From contig JAAELK010000159.1 of assembly GCA_024226935.1 (NCBI GenBank), positions 1-50,132 on the forward strand: DNA of 50,132 bases, in the 5' to 3' direction. The notes beneath the pieces are model-generated. The model worked only from the letters and a program-made list of their open reading frames with translations. It did no database searches and was not told the DNA's origin. Below are positions 24,590 to 33,267 of this stretch, one piece after another; position 1 is the stretch's first letter, and the number at the start of each line of letters is the position of its first letter. The translations under genes and the position numbers were made by a program. Origin of the DNA: Desulfobacteraceae bacterium (lineage in GTDB: Bacteria > Desulfobacterota > Desulfobacteria > Desulfobacterales > Desulfobacteraceae).

Positions 24590-25894
24590 TTATAGTTTTC
24601 TATTATCAATGACCCGGACAGCTTTTCCCTGACTTCTTTGGATGGTTTTGGGTTCCACAAGCCTGACCTTTGCCGACACCCCGAGATATTCTTTTATATC
24701 ATTGGAAATAGTCTTTTCCATTGTCTGGAGACTTTTGATCTCATCGCTGAACAATTTTTCATCAATTTCAACTTTTATCGTGAGGGTATCCAGGTTATTT
24801 TTTCTATCCACCACCAATTGATAGTGGGGCAGAATTTGTTTGGTCTCCATGAGAACACTTTCAATCTGGGATGGGAAAACATTAACTCCCCTGATGATGA
24901 GCATGTCATCGGTTCGACCCGAGGGCTTGTTCATTCGTATGTGGGTACGACCACAGGCACATGGCTCGGGGTTCAAAGAAGTGATATCCTTGGTACGATA
25001 TCGGATTATGGGAAATGCTTCTTTGGTGAGGCTGGTAAAAACCAGCTCTCCTGTTTCTCCGGGGGGAAGGATTTCCAGAGTTTCAGGGTCAATGATTTCA
25101 ACAATAAAATGATCTTCAAATATATGGAGACCCCTTTGCTCTTCCCTGCATTCAATGGAAACCCCAGGTCCCATGACTTCACTCAGACCGTAAATATCTA
25201 TCGCTTTTAAATCCAGTTTTGCTTCCAGTTCTGCCCGCATATTTTCTGTCCAGGGCTCTGCGCCGAAAATACCGGATTTGAAATGCAGATCCTTAAAATC
25301 AACCCCCATCTCCTCTGCTACCTCGGCAAGATGCAGAATATAGGAGGGGGTGCCACAGAGAATGGTGGGTTTAAAATCCTGCATAATGGTGATCTGGCGT
25401 TTGGTGTTGCCACCGGATACCGGAATAACTGCTGCCCCTAGTTTTTCTGCACCATAATGGGCACCTATGCCCCCTGTAAACAAGCCGTATCCAAATGCGT
25501 TGTGGATTATATCTTTGGATGTGGCACCTGCGGCTGAAAAGCTCCTGGCCATGAGTTCTGCCCAGGTATTAATATCCCCTTTGGTATAGCCCACAACCGT
25601 TGGTTTTCCCGTGGTGCCGGAAGAGGCATGGACCCTGACAACCTTTTCCATGGGAACTGCAAACATCCCGTAGGGATAGTTGTCCCTTAGATCCTGTTTG
25701 TTGGTAAAGGGTAATCGTTGAAGATCATCCAGACTTTTAATATTTTGGGGTTTGATTCCGGCCGTATCAAAAGTAGTTTTGTAAAAGGCAACATTTGCAT
25801 AAATTTGTTCAACAGTGGTTTGGAGCCTTTTGAGCTGGATGGCTTCAATATCTTTTCTTGCCAGAGTTTCAAAACTTTTGTTATAGACGGGCAT
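24590..25894 (-). CDS. paaK: Phenylacetate-CoA ligase family protein
   Basis: A 434-residue AMP-forming ligase of the PaaK family (shorter than the generic ANL enzymes). Motifs: the P-loop [48 protein letters not shown], and IRYRTKDI. The zinc-like cysteine pair CACGRTH is also present. [20 protein letters not shown] marks the start of the C-terminal domain. It activates phenylacetate (or a related aryl acid such as the product of an indolepyruvate- or phenylpyruvate-oxidoreductase) to its CoA ester. It lies between a crotonase and an ACT protein on the minus strand and so provides a conventional phenylalanine-to-phenylacetyl-CoA connection in the same window as the MIO/BKACE locus. Confidence 0.88.
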   Translation of the reverse strand: MPVYNKSFETLARKDIEAIQLKRLQTTVEQIYANVAFYKTTFDTAGIKPQNIKSLDDLQRLPFTNKQDLRDNYPYGMFAVPMEKVVRVHASSGTTGKPTVVGYTKGDINTWAELMARSFSAAGATSKDIIHNAFGYGLFTGGIGAHYGAEKLGAAVIPVSGGNTKRQITIMQDFKPTILCGTPSYILHLAEVAEEMGVDFKDLHFKSGIFGAEPWTENMRAELEAKLDLKAIDIYGLSEVMGPGVSIECREEQRGLHIFEDHFIVEIIDPETLEILPPGETGELVFTSLTKEAFPIIRYRTKDITSLNPEPCACGRTHIRMNKPSGRTDDMLIIRGVNVFPSQIESVLMETKQILPHYQLVVDRKNNLDTLTIKVEIDEKLFSDEIKSLQTMEKTISNDIKEYLGVSAKVRLVEPKTIQRSQGKAVRVIDNRKL

Positions 25895-25923
25895 AGATGG
25901 ATCCTTGATAATTTTACCAGGTG

Positions 25924-26712
25924 CTAGTTGAGTTGTCCTTTAAACACGGGCTTTCGTTTTTCCAGAAAGGCAGAAGTGCCTTCTTTGGCATCTTCACTGA
26001 CCATGGCGATACCAAAACCGTCATTTTCGATTCTACAGCCGGTTTCAAGATCAACTGCTGTTCCGTTTTGGATGACTTCTTTGGCAGCTCTCAAGGCTAC
26101 TCTGCCTTTTGCGGCAATCAGATTAGCTGTTTTGAGAACTTCGTCCATCAGGTTTTCATGGGCACAAATCTTATTGATGATTCCGTATTCAAGGGCCTTA
26201 TCCGCTTTGATGTTTTTTCCGGTAAATACCAACTCCTTGGCCAGGTTATTTCCCACAAGTCTGGCAAGTCTCTGGGTGCCGCCAAATCCCGGGATCAGGC
26301 CCAGGGTGATTTCAGGCAGGCCAAAGATTGCTTTTTCAGAGGCATAGATAAAATCACAGGCAAGGGCTGCCTCGCTTCCTCCCCCCAGGGCAAATCCATT
26401 AACAGCTGCGATGGCAGGAATGGGAAGGGCTTCAATCTTTGAAAATATTTTCTGGCCTTTTCTTGAGAAAAATTTGGCTTGTAAAGGATTCATGTTGCTA
26501 AGCTCGGAAATATCAGCACCTGCTACAAAGGCTTTCTCGCCGGTCCCCGTCAGAATAAGTACCCGGATATCAGTGTTTTTTTCGACCATGTCAAGGGCTG
26601 AATCCAGTTCATCAAAAAGGGCATTGTTAAGCGCATTTAGGGCTTTGGGTCTATTAAAAAGTATGGTGGCTATGTTATTTTCGATCTTAAAAATAATGTT
26701 TTCAAAAGACAT
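25924..26712 (-). CDS. Enoyl-CoA hydratase/crotonase family protein
   Basis: A 262-residue crotonase-fold protein. The oxyanion-hole segments [11 protein letters not shown] and [13 protein letters not shown] are present. Both catalytic glutamates of true hydratases are visible, in GGGSE and in [19 protein letters not shown], so hydration of a 2-enoyl-CoA to 3-hydroxyacyl-CoA is expected. The sequence pattern is like 3-hydroxybutyryl-CoA dehydratase (Crt). Neighbours are paaK (29 bp downstream on the same strand) and the amidase (20 bp upstream). Confidence 0.9.
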   Translation of the reverse strand: MSFENIIFKIENNIATILFNRPKALNALNNALFDELDSALDMVEKNTDIRVLILTGTGEKAFVAGADISELSNMNPLQAKFFSRKGQKIFSKIEALPIPAIAAVNGFALGGGSEAALACDFIYASEKAIFGLPEITLGLIPGFGGTQRLARLVGNNLAKELVFTGKNIKADKALEYGIINKICAHENLMDEVLKTANLIAAKGRVALRAAKEVIQNGTAVDLETGCRIENDGFGIAMVSEDAKEGTSAFLEKRKPVFKGQLN

Positions 26713-26732
26713 GTTTTTCTCCTTTTTTGGTA

Positions 26733-28487
26733 TTATAATTGTTTAGGGTTTGTAGCTTTTATGTATTTTTCAATCCCATCTGTAATAGCGTTACAGATGT
26801 TATTTCTATAGGTTGGGTTTAGTAGTCTTGTGCATTCAGTTTTATTGCTGATAAAGGATGTTTCAATGAGAATGGAAGGCATCCTTGCACCTAGAAGAAC
26901 ATAAAAGGGGGCTTGTTTGACCCCGTGATCAATTATTTTGGAATACTTTTTTTTCATTTCCTGGATTATTGATTTGTGAACATCATTAGCCAATCGGGTT
27001 GATTCTTTAATCTTGGCATGTTTCATCAGGTCGCTTAAAATATACTCAAGATCGGAAATATTTTTTTTGGAGGTGGCATTTTCCCTTGCTGCCACAGCTA
27101 TGGCTTGGTCATCGGTTGCCAGGTTCAGTATATATGTCTCAAAACCGGTCAGTCTTTTATTTTTGGCTGCATTACAATGCATGGAAATAAATAGATCTGC
27201 TCGTTGGGTATTGGCAATGGCGGTTCGTTCTTCAAGGGTCAGTTTTTTGTCAGTAGAACGGGTCAACTCTACTGTGCAGTTCAGCCTTTTCCTGAGTTTG
27301 TCGGCAAGATTTAAGGCCAGCTTGAGTACAATATCTTTTTCCCATACGCCTTTGATATATCCGGGAGCTCCTGGATCTGGTCCACCATGTCCAGGATCGA
27401 TGATGATTTTTCTAACTCCCAGGGCCAGCTGTCTTGCAATATCAGATGATTTCAGATTGTCTGTGGTAATGCGTGAGGTTTTAACCGGTAGCTTGCTATA
27501 ATCTTTTTGGATAACCTGCTGTTGGGAGGCAGAGCCGTTGGAACCTTTTCCCCATACGTCAATAATAATCCGAAAGGGGTCTTTTAATGAAAAAATTTTA
27601 TAGCTTTCAAAGGATTTTATATCCACCACTACCCGGACGGTATGGGGAAGATGTTGCCCGGCTCTTGCCTGGTTTAACAGATTGTCGTTGATGTGCATGT
27701 GCTCGGCAACATCCTTGTCCAGCCGGGCATTTTTGATATCAATATACAGCCTTTGAAAGGGTTTGTTTATGGTGGGATCTTTTTTTAAAAGGCGGTGGGA
27801 GTATTCTCGTTCATTGGAAGCGTTAATCACAATTCTGGTATATTCTGGATTGGACCAGAACCGCAATTTGGTTACCAGTGCATCGCCCCCGGTTTCTTTT
27901 TCCCTTAGTTTCTGCTTATCCCGGGGTGTTTTTTTATCGAGTTTTTTTGGGGTAAGATTTTTTTGTGGTTGCTTTTCTTGATCTTTATTGAATTTATTTA
28001 TCAGTCGGTCATTCCGGGTGCTTTCTTTTTTTGAACGGAGAATCTTGATTGGTTTGTGATCTGGATTTATGCCAAGGGATTTGAGGCGAATCCTTGTTCT
28101 TCCGCTATAGGCACTTTTCGGGTATCTGTTTCTAATTCTGCTTAGAAGATCCAGGGCTTGCAATTTATGGGAATTGTTGCCGGATAATTTAAATAATTGG
28201 AGGTAAAGTTCTGCGGCTTTGTACATGCCTGCAGGTGCCCAGGAACTTTTCGGGTGGTCTTTGTAAATGGTTTTATATTGATGGATACAACTGAGCCATC
28301 TCGATATTTTCTGCCGTTCCAGGGAAGAGTTTCTTAGTTTTTTAAAGCAATAATCGGCATTCATATATTTTTCTTTGGCTGAGTCTGCCTGACTTATGGT
28401 TGGAAAAGAACTCAGGCAGATGATCATCCAAAGGAACAAATAAAGGATGGAGCAGATGGAAAGGGATGTCGGCCTTAATTTTCCCAT
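26733..28487 (-). CDS. N-acetylmuramoyl-L-alanine amidase (AmiC-type) with AMIN domain
   Basis: A 584-residue exported peptidoglycan hydrolase that cleaves the lactyl-amide bond to the stem peptide, used in cell separation. N-terminal hydrophobic signal (ICSILYLFLWMIICLSS). A helical, possibly TPR-like region of about 110 residues (AAELYLQLF, then LDLLSRIRNRYPKSAYSG) precedes a lysine-rich linker. An AMIN domain follows at about residues 205-310 (LRFWSNPEYTRIVINAS). The C-terminal Amidase_3 domain starts at IIIDPGHGGPDPGAPG and includes the zinc ligands His in DPGHGG, the downstream Glu in WEKDI and His in SMHCNA, plus a late catalytic Glu in ILIETSFISN. Longer than E. coli AmiC (417) because of the N-terminal part. 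It is 4 bp after mutS. Confidence 0.9.
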   Translation of the reverse strand: MGKLRPTSLSICSILYLFLWMIICLSSFPTISQADSAKEKYMNADYCFKKLRNSSLERQKISRWLSCIHQYKTIYKDHPKSSWAPAGMYKAAELYLQLFKLSGNNSHKLQALDLLSRIRNRYPKSAYSGRTRIRLKSLGINPDHKPIKILRSKKESTRNDRLINKFNKDQEKQPQKNLTPKKLDKKTPRDKQKLREKETGGDALVTKLRFWSNPEYTRIVINASNEREYSHRLLKKDPTINKPFQRLYIDIKNARLDKDVAEHMHINDNLLNQARAGQHLPHTVRVVVDIKSFESYKIFSLKDPFRIIIDVWGKGSNGSASQQQVIQKDYSKLPVKTSRITTDNLKSSDIARQLALGVRKIIIDPGHGGPDPGAPGYIKGVWEKDIVLKLALNLADKLRKRLNCTVELTRSTDKKLTLEERTAIANTQRADLFISMHCNAAKNKRLTGFETYILNLATDDQAIAVAARENATSKKNISDLEYILSDLMKHAKIKESTRLANDVHKSIIQEMKKKYSKIIDHGVKQAPFYVLLGARMPSILIETSFISNKTECTRLLNPTYRNNICNAITDGIEKYIKATNPKQL

Positions 28488-28490
28488 TTT

Positions 28491-31160
28491 TTAATTAAAG
28501 GCCTTTTTTTTCAGATTATTTAAAAATATAAGGGCATCCAGAGGGGTCATATTTGAAATGTCTGCTTTTGCCAACATCTGTTTTACCGGGGCGTCGATAT
28601 CTCCAAACAGTTCGAGCTGGTCGTGATTTTTGTCTTTTTTTGTCTTTCTTTTTTGGGGTTTGTTTGATTCGTTTGGGACAAATAAATCTTGATCCATCGT
28701 ATTTTCCTGTTCAATCTTGGACAAAACAGATTTAGCTGAATCGATGATAGAGTCTGGAACCCCTGCCAGTCTCGCTACCTGAATTCCATAGCTTTTATTG
28801 GTTCCCCCCTTTACAAGGCGCCGTAAAAAAATAATGTTGTCATTAAACTCTTTGACTGCAATATGATAATTTTTAATACGGGGTTTGGTTTCTTCAAGGC
28901 GGATAAGCTCGTGGTAATGGGTGGCAAACAAGGTTTTTACTCCTAACCCTTTTAGATCATGGAGGTATTCCGCCACTGCCCAGGCAATACTCATGCCGTC
29001 ATAGGTACTGGTACCCCTGCCGATTTCATCAAGGATAACCAGGCTGTTTTGGGTGGCGTTGTTAACGATATTAGCGGTTTCCTCCATTTCAACCATAAAT
29101 GTACTCTGGCCCGAAGACAGGTTGTCCAGGGCACCTACCCGGGTGAAAATCCTGTCTGTCAGACAGATACAAGCTTTTTTTGCCGGTACGAATGAGCCCA
29201 TCTGGGCCATGAGAACCGTCAGGGCAACCTGTCTTAAGACAGTTGATTTACCCGCCATATTCGGGCCTGTGATTAGCAATTGTTGGTGGTCCACACTATC
29301 TAATCTAATGGAGTTGGGAACGTAGCGTTCTCCTGTGATAAGTTTTTCCACCACCGGGTGTCTGCCGTCTTCAATATCTATGTAGTTTTCATCGTTTATT
29401 ACAGGTTTTGTATATCCGTTTTCAGATGCAACAGTGGCAAGTCCCTGGATGGTATCAATCTGGGCAATGAACTGGGCCATTTTCAAGATAGGAACTGCCT
29501 TGGCAACTACCTGGTCCCTGATGGAACAAAAGATCTCGTATTCAAGGCAATTTCGTTTGTCCTGGGCATTTAAAATGGTAGATTCCACCTCTTTCATCTC
29601 GTCTGTAATAAACCGTTCGGCATTTACCAGGGTCTGTTTACGGACATAATTATCCGGCACCCCGCCGGATTGTGCCTTGGAAACCTCTATGAAATATCCA
29701 AATACTTTGTTGTATTTAATCTTCAAAGAAGAAAGTTTTGTTTTTTCTTTTTCGGTGGCCTCGGTTTTAGCAATCCAGGATTTTCCATCCCTTGTGATGG
29801 CAAGTAATCCATCCAGTTCTTCGTTATAGCCGTCCTGGATCAGATTTCCTTCATTCAGGACATGGACGGCATCCTCCCGGATTGCCTCTTCTATTAAGTT
29901 GGCAAGAGATGATAGACTTGTCAGTAAATGGGCCTGGTCCTCAAGAAGACTGCCGTTTAACACCGGATGTTCAAACATGGTAAGTTCTGCAAACAGGTTG
30001 GGCAGTTTTTTCAGGGAATTTTTAAGGGAGATAAGATCCCTTGCATTACCCTGGCCCATGGAAATCTTGCTACCTAAGCGTTCAAGGTCATAGACCGATT
30101 TTAAGTGGGTGATAAGCAATTGATGGATATGGGATGCCCCAAGGATTTCTTCGATACAGTCTATCCTTTGTTGAATAAGGTCCTGGTTAATCAGGGGGTA
30201 TCTTATCCAGTTTTTGATCAACCGTCCACCCATGGCCGTAACTGTCCTGTCCAATACAAAAATCAAGGTTCCTTTTTTATCCAGGGTCTGGATATTGTTC
30301 AGCAGTTCCAGATTTTTGCAGGAGCGCTCATCAATCTTTAAAAAATTTTCCAGATCATAGGGAATGATCTGGAAAATGTGCTGGGTATCTTGCATCTGGG
30401 TGTTCTGGACGTAGGATACCACGGCTCCGGCAGCTGCGATGGACGCGGTGTCATTTTCGATGCCAAAACCCTCGAGACTACGGGTTTTAAACTTTTTTTG
30501 CAGCCGTTCGCGGGCTTCTTCCACATGGAATTGGTTTTTATCAAGATAGGTGAGTTGTCTTGATAAAAAGGCATTCCTGACCTGATTGTAGCCTGGATCT
30601 GTTTTAAAAGAGGCGGGTAACAAAACTTCCTTGGGATCAAGTTTTAATGCCTCATCAATCAGTGACAAAGGAATGCAGTTTCCTGTTCTTTTTACCTGGC
30701 AGGTTTTAAATGTACCCGTGGAAATGTCAAGGCAGGCAAGCCCTGCGGCATCTGTTACCTTGGAGATGGCCACTATAAAATTATTGGATTTTTTATCCAG
30801 AAGGGATTCGCTCAGGATCATACCCGGAGTGATAACCCGAACCACTTCTCGTTTGACAAGTCCCTGGGCTTGTGCTGCATCTTCCACCTGCTCACAGACA
30901 GCTACCTTGCATCCGTTTTCAATAAGTTTTGCAATGTAATTGTCTGCTGCACGGAATGGGATTCCGCACATGGGAATGGGAGAGCTGTCATTCTTGTTTC
31001 TGGATGTCAGGGCAATTTCAAGTATGGCTGCAGCTTTTTGGGCATCCCCAAGAAACATTTCATAAAAATCCCCCATTCGATAGAATAAAATGGCATCTTT
31101 GTGTTGCTCTTTAATGGAAAGATACTGTTCCATCATAGGCGTATTTTTTTTTGTGGTCAT
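28491..31160 (-). CDS. mutS: DNA mismatch repair protein MutS
   Basis: An 889-residue mismatch-recognition ATPase. The mismatch-binding Phe-x-Glu is in RMGDFYEMF (about residues 35-42). The connector, lever and clamp regions have normal length. The ATPase has Walker A TGPNMAGKST, the ABC-like signature SSGQSTFMVEM, Walker B LVILDEIGRGTSTYDG and ATHYHEL. The C-terminus carries a lysine-rich linker and a short dimer/tetramer tail (NMTPLDALIFLNNLKKKA). No mutL is in the window. It begins a minus-strand run of mutS, amidase, crotonase, paaK and ACT genes with gaps of 4-30 bp. Confidence 0.97.
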   Translation of the reverse strand: MTTKKNTPMMEQYLSIKEQHKDAILFYRMGDFYEMFLGDAQKAAAILEIALTSRNKNDSSPIPMCGIPFRAADNYIAKLIENGCKVAVCEQVEDAAQAQGLVKREVVRVITPGMILSESLLDKKSNNFIVAISKVTDAAGLACLDISTGTFKTCQVKRTGNCIPLSLIDEALKLDPKEVLLPASFKTDPGYNQVRNAFLSRQLTYLDKNQFHVEEARERLQKKFKTRSLEGFGIENDTASIAAAGAVVSYVQNTQMQDTQHIFQIIPYDLENFLKIDERSCKNLELLNNIQTLDKKGTLIFVLDRTVTAMGGRLIKNWIRYPLINQDLIQQRIDCIEEILGASHIHQLLITHLKSVYDLERLGSKISMGQGNARDLISLKNSLKKLPNLFAELTMFEHPVLNGSLLEDQAHLLTSLSSLANLIEEAIREDAVHVLNEGNLIQDGYNEELDGLLAITRDGKSWIAKTEATEKEKTKLSSLKIKYNKVFGYFIEVSKAQSGGVPDNYVRKQTLVNAERFITDEMKEVESTILNAQDKRNCLEYEIFCSIRDQVVAKAVPILKMAQFIAQIDTIQGLATVASENGYTKPVINDENYIDIEDGRHPVVEKLITGERYVPNSIRLDSVDHQQLLITGPNMAGKSTVLRQVALTVLMAQMGSFVPAKKACICLTDRIFTRVGALDNLSSGQSTFMVEMEETANIVNNATQNSLVILDEIGRGTSTYDGMSIAWAVAEYLHDLKGLGVKTLFATHYHELIRLEETKPRIKNYHIAVKEFNDNIIFLRRLVKGGTNKSYGIQVARLAGVPDSIIDSAKSVLSKIEQENTMDQDLFVPNESNKPQKRKTKKDKNHDQLELFGDIDAPVKQMLAKADISNMTPLDALIFLNNLKKKAFN

Positions 31161-31229
31161 GGACGCTTAGGTTTCAGACTGCTGTTCGCTGTTGTTTTCA
31201 GGTTTGCTCTCTTTATTTGAAAGAATGGC

Positions 31230-31631
31230 TTATTTTGTGTCGGCAACTGGTGTCTCCGGATTGATGGATTCTCTAAAATTATTTTCCATCTCTTTTTTAA
31301 TATAGGGATCGTGGATAAAAACCTCTAATTTTGTTGTCAGGTTGTTGATTTCCTGTTTCAGGGAACCAACCAGCTTGTTTTTTTCTTTTATTTCTCTTCC
31401 CAGGCGAAAGGCAGTCAGCAGTCCTTTAATCCCGGTTATTAAAAGCCCTAGGCCAAAGCAGATGCCCCAGTATATGATGTTGGGAAGTTCTGAAGTAGTC
31501 CAGAACCATGTGGAAATTTTAAAATCAATGTGCAATGCAGATGGGGCCATAAAGTAGTTTTGATTTTGGTAAATTAATGTGCCGAGCAGCCCCAGGATAA
31601 CCAGTAAAAAAAGGGTTTTAATAATTTTCAT
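31230..31631 (-). CDS. LapA-domain membrane protein
   Basis: A 133-residue protein with two membrane helices (about 5-24 and 52-72) and a cytoplasmic coiled coil (REIKEKNKLVGSLKQEINNLTTKLE, about 80-105). The two-helix-plus-coil layout and the YQNQNYF start match the LapA/DUF1049 family, whose E. coli member helps lipopolysaccharide assembly. Here the function is only inferred. It sits 69 bp upstream of mutS on the same strand. Confidence 0.7.
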   Translation of the reverse strand: MKIIKTLFLLVILGLLGTLIYQNQNYFMAPSALHIDFKISTWFWTTSELPNIIYWGICFGLGLLITGIKGLLTAFRLGREIKEKNKLVGSLKQEINNLTTKLEVFIHDPYIKKEMENNFRESINPETPVADTK

Positions 31632-31743
31632 TCATCCTCTCCATGTTATGGGTCCAGTTTAAGTTATAATTTTTGGTGATCATAGATCAAATTTTCTTTT
31701 TTTTCAATTCTTCTTTTGGGATTAAGTATTCATAAAAAAAGGA

Positions 31744-32295
31744 CTAAATAAAAACGGGATTAATCAGGTTAACTTTTTTTCGATCTGAAAACAGATTCCA
31801 GGTAAGATCATCCCCTGTTTTTTTTTTAGATAGTTCAATACAGGAAATATGCAGGTGGGGCGGTAGTTTTGATTGTTTCAAACTTGTATCAAAAATCCTG
31901 GCAATAATCTGGTCTTTTTGAACCCAACAGCCGGGTGTAAGGTCTTTTTTAATCTTCAGGTGGGAATATACAAAGATCACTTCGGGGGAAAACCGGTCAA
32001 ATTTTCCATGGGTTATGACCAGAGACTCTCCCAGAAAATCTTCACATCTATTTAAAATAAGTCCCTTGTCCATTGCAGGAATTTGAGCCCATTTTGTTAA
32101 ATGGGTAATTTTTTTTTTATTTTCTTTGAAAAAGCAGATGTCAATACCTTCATGGGCTGTGGTTCGTCTGCCAAAATCATCCCACCATTTATCAGAGCTG
32201 TCCTGGAGCATTCCGGGGTAAAAAAGCCATTGAACCCGGTTTTCCAGATTATTGGCCCTGGCCATGGCAGCAAGATATTGGGGGAATCGTTCCAT
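31744..32295 (-). CDS. M23 (LytM-like) peptidase-domain protein
   Basis: A 183-residue protein without a signal peptide. It keeps the zinc-site motifs of M23 endopeptidases: HEGID (HxxxD) and HLH in PPHLHISC, plus VYSHL between them and a GCWVQKDQIIARI turn like the family's G-x-V-x-x-G-Q. Most M23 enzymes are exported, whereas this one appears cytoplasmic unless the start is wrong. Its ATG overlaps the stop of the nickel protein CooT (TAATG at 32297-32293), so the two are translated as a pair. A cell-wall role is doubtful, and a metal-binding or metal-handling role alongside CooT is possible but speculative. Confidence 0.65.
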   Translation of the reverse strand: MERFPQYLAAMARANNLENRVQWLFYPGMLQDSSDKWWDDFGRRTTAHEGIDICFFKENKKKITHLTKWAQIPAMDKGLILNRCEDFLGESLVITHGKFDRFSPEVIFVYSHLKIKKDLTPGCWVQKDQIIARIFDTSLKQSKLPPHLHISCIELSKKKTGDDLTWNLFSDRKKVNLINPVFI

Positions 32296-32486
32296 TACAG
32301 GGTTTTGAGTATTATTTTATGCTCCATGAGATTGATATCTTCGATGATCCCAGCAATTTCCATACGTTCACCTAAAAGACCCTTTAAAATAAAAGTGTCT
32401 TTGCCTGCCGGCGTAATGGCGGCTACATTTTCCATGATAAGTTTTTCAGTATCATTTTCTTTGAGATAGACATTTGATTCGCACAT
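32295..32486 (-). CDS. cooT: CooT family nickel-binding protein
   Basis: A 63-residue protein beginning MCESNVYL, with the family's N-terminal MCxSxVY pattern. Cys2 is the residue through which CooT dimers bind one Ni2+ in carbon monoxide dehydrogenase maturation. The following beta-rich stretch (NVAAITPAGKDTFILKGLLGERMEIAG) is typical. No CODH genes are in this window, so it may supply nickel to an enzyme encoded elsewhere (CODH/ACS, hydrogenase). Translationally coupled to the M23-like gene. Confidence 0.8.
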   Translation of the reverse strand: MCESNVYLKENDTEKLIMENVAAITPAGKDTFILKGLLGERMEIAGIIEDINLMEHKIILKTL

Positions 32487-32536
32487 TGGTTTTTTTCCTT
32501 TGGATAATTTATATGGGCTTTCATATCATTCCCATT

Positions 32537-33187
32537 TCAGGGTTGCAAGAAATTTACCTGTGGCGGACTGTCTTTTTTAAGATCAACGATTGCACCATGG
32601 TGATTTTTATTTATGGCACAATTTAAAACCAGGGTGTTATTTACAAAAGCTGTACCCGCCTGCTCGTGGATATGACCGCAAATGACCATTCTGGGTTGTT
32701 TGATTTTAATAAAGTCCAACAGATTCCGGCTACCTGCACAAAAGCGATTGCCTACCCTGTCACAAATTGTTCTGGGCGGAGGATGGACCACAAGGATGGT
32801 TTCTTTAGTTGTTTTAGTCATAAGGCTTTCTAACAGCTGGTTTTCCTTGATGCCAAGTCTTGATGTAAAAGGCAAAAGGATGGTGCCGTTTACCCCCTGG
32901 AAGGGGATTCCTTTAAAAAAATGGGGAGCTGGGTTCAAAAATTTTAAATTTTTGATTTTTGATTTTTCCATTCTTTTAAAATCTGAATTGCCCCGGATAC
33001 AAAGAATGGGAGTCTTGGTTTGTGCTGAGACCAGATCCAATTGAGCAAGAGTTGATTTCCAGCTAAAATAATTGCTTATATCCCCGGCAATGATAATTAC
33101 ATCCGGTTTATACTTTTTTGAAACTAAATAGAGCTTTTCAATGTTTTCTTTTTTTCCATGGATGTCGGCCAGGGCATAGATACGCAT
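32537..33187 (-). CDS. Calcineurin-like metallophosphoesterase
   Basis: A 216-residue soluble phosphoesterase. The di-metal motifs are all present: DIHG near the start (MRIYALADIHGK), GDISN, GNSD (IRGNSDFKR), VHPPP and GHIHE. Related proteins act on phosphodiesters or nucleotides, but no substrate can be deduced. The start at ATG 33187 has AGGA upstream and gives the usual N-terminus. A longer frame from 33217 lacks a ribosome-binding site. Confidence 0.85.
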   Translation of the reverse strand: MRIYALADIHGKKENIEKLYLVSKKYKPDVIIIAGDISNYFSWKSTLAQLDLVSAQTKTPILCIRGNSDFKRMEKSKIKNLKFLNPAPHFFKGIPFQGVNGTILLPFTSRLGIKENQLLESLMTKTTKETILVVHPPPRTICDRVGNRFCAGSRNLLDFIKIKQPRMVICGHIHEQAGTAFVNNTLVLNCAINKNHHGAIVDLKKDSPPQVNFLQP

Positions 33188-33267
33188 GGGTAGAAATCCT
33201 ACTATCGTATATGGCATAAATCAAGAAATAATTGTCGGGAATCGGATATTTGTTTTAAGCTAGTTGG

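Noticed and set aside
24638-25210. Open frames antisense to paaK
   Set aside because: paaK motifs are complete on the minus strand; the opposing frames have no ribosome-binding site or family features.
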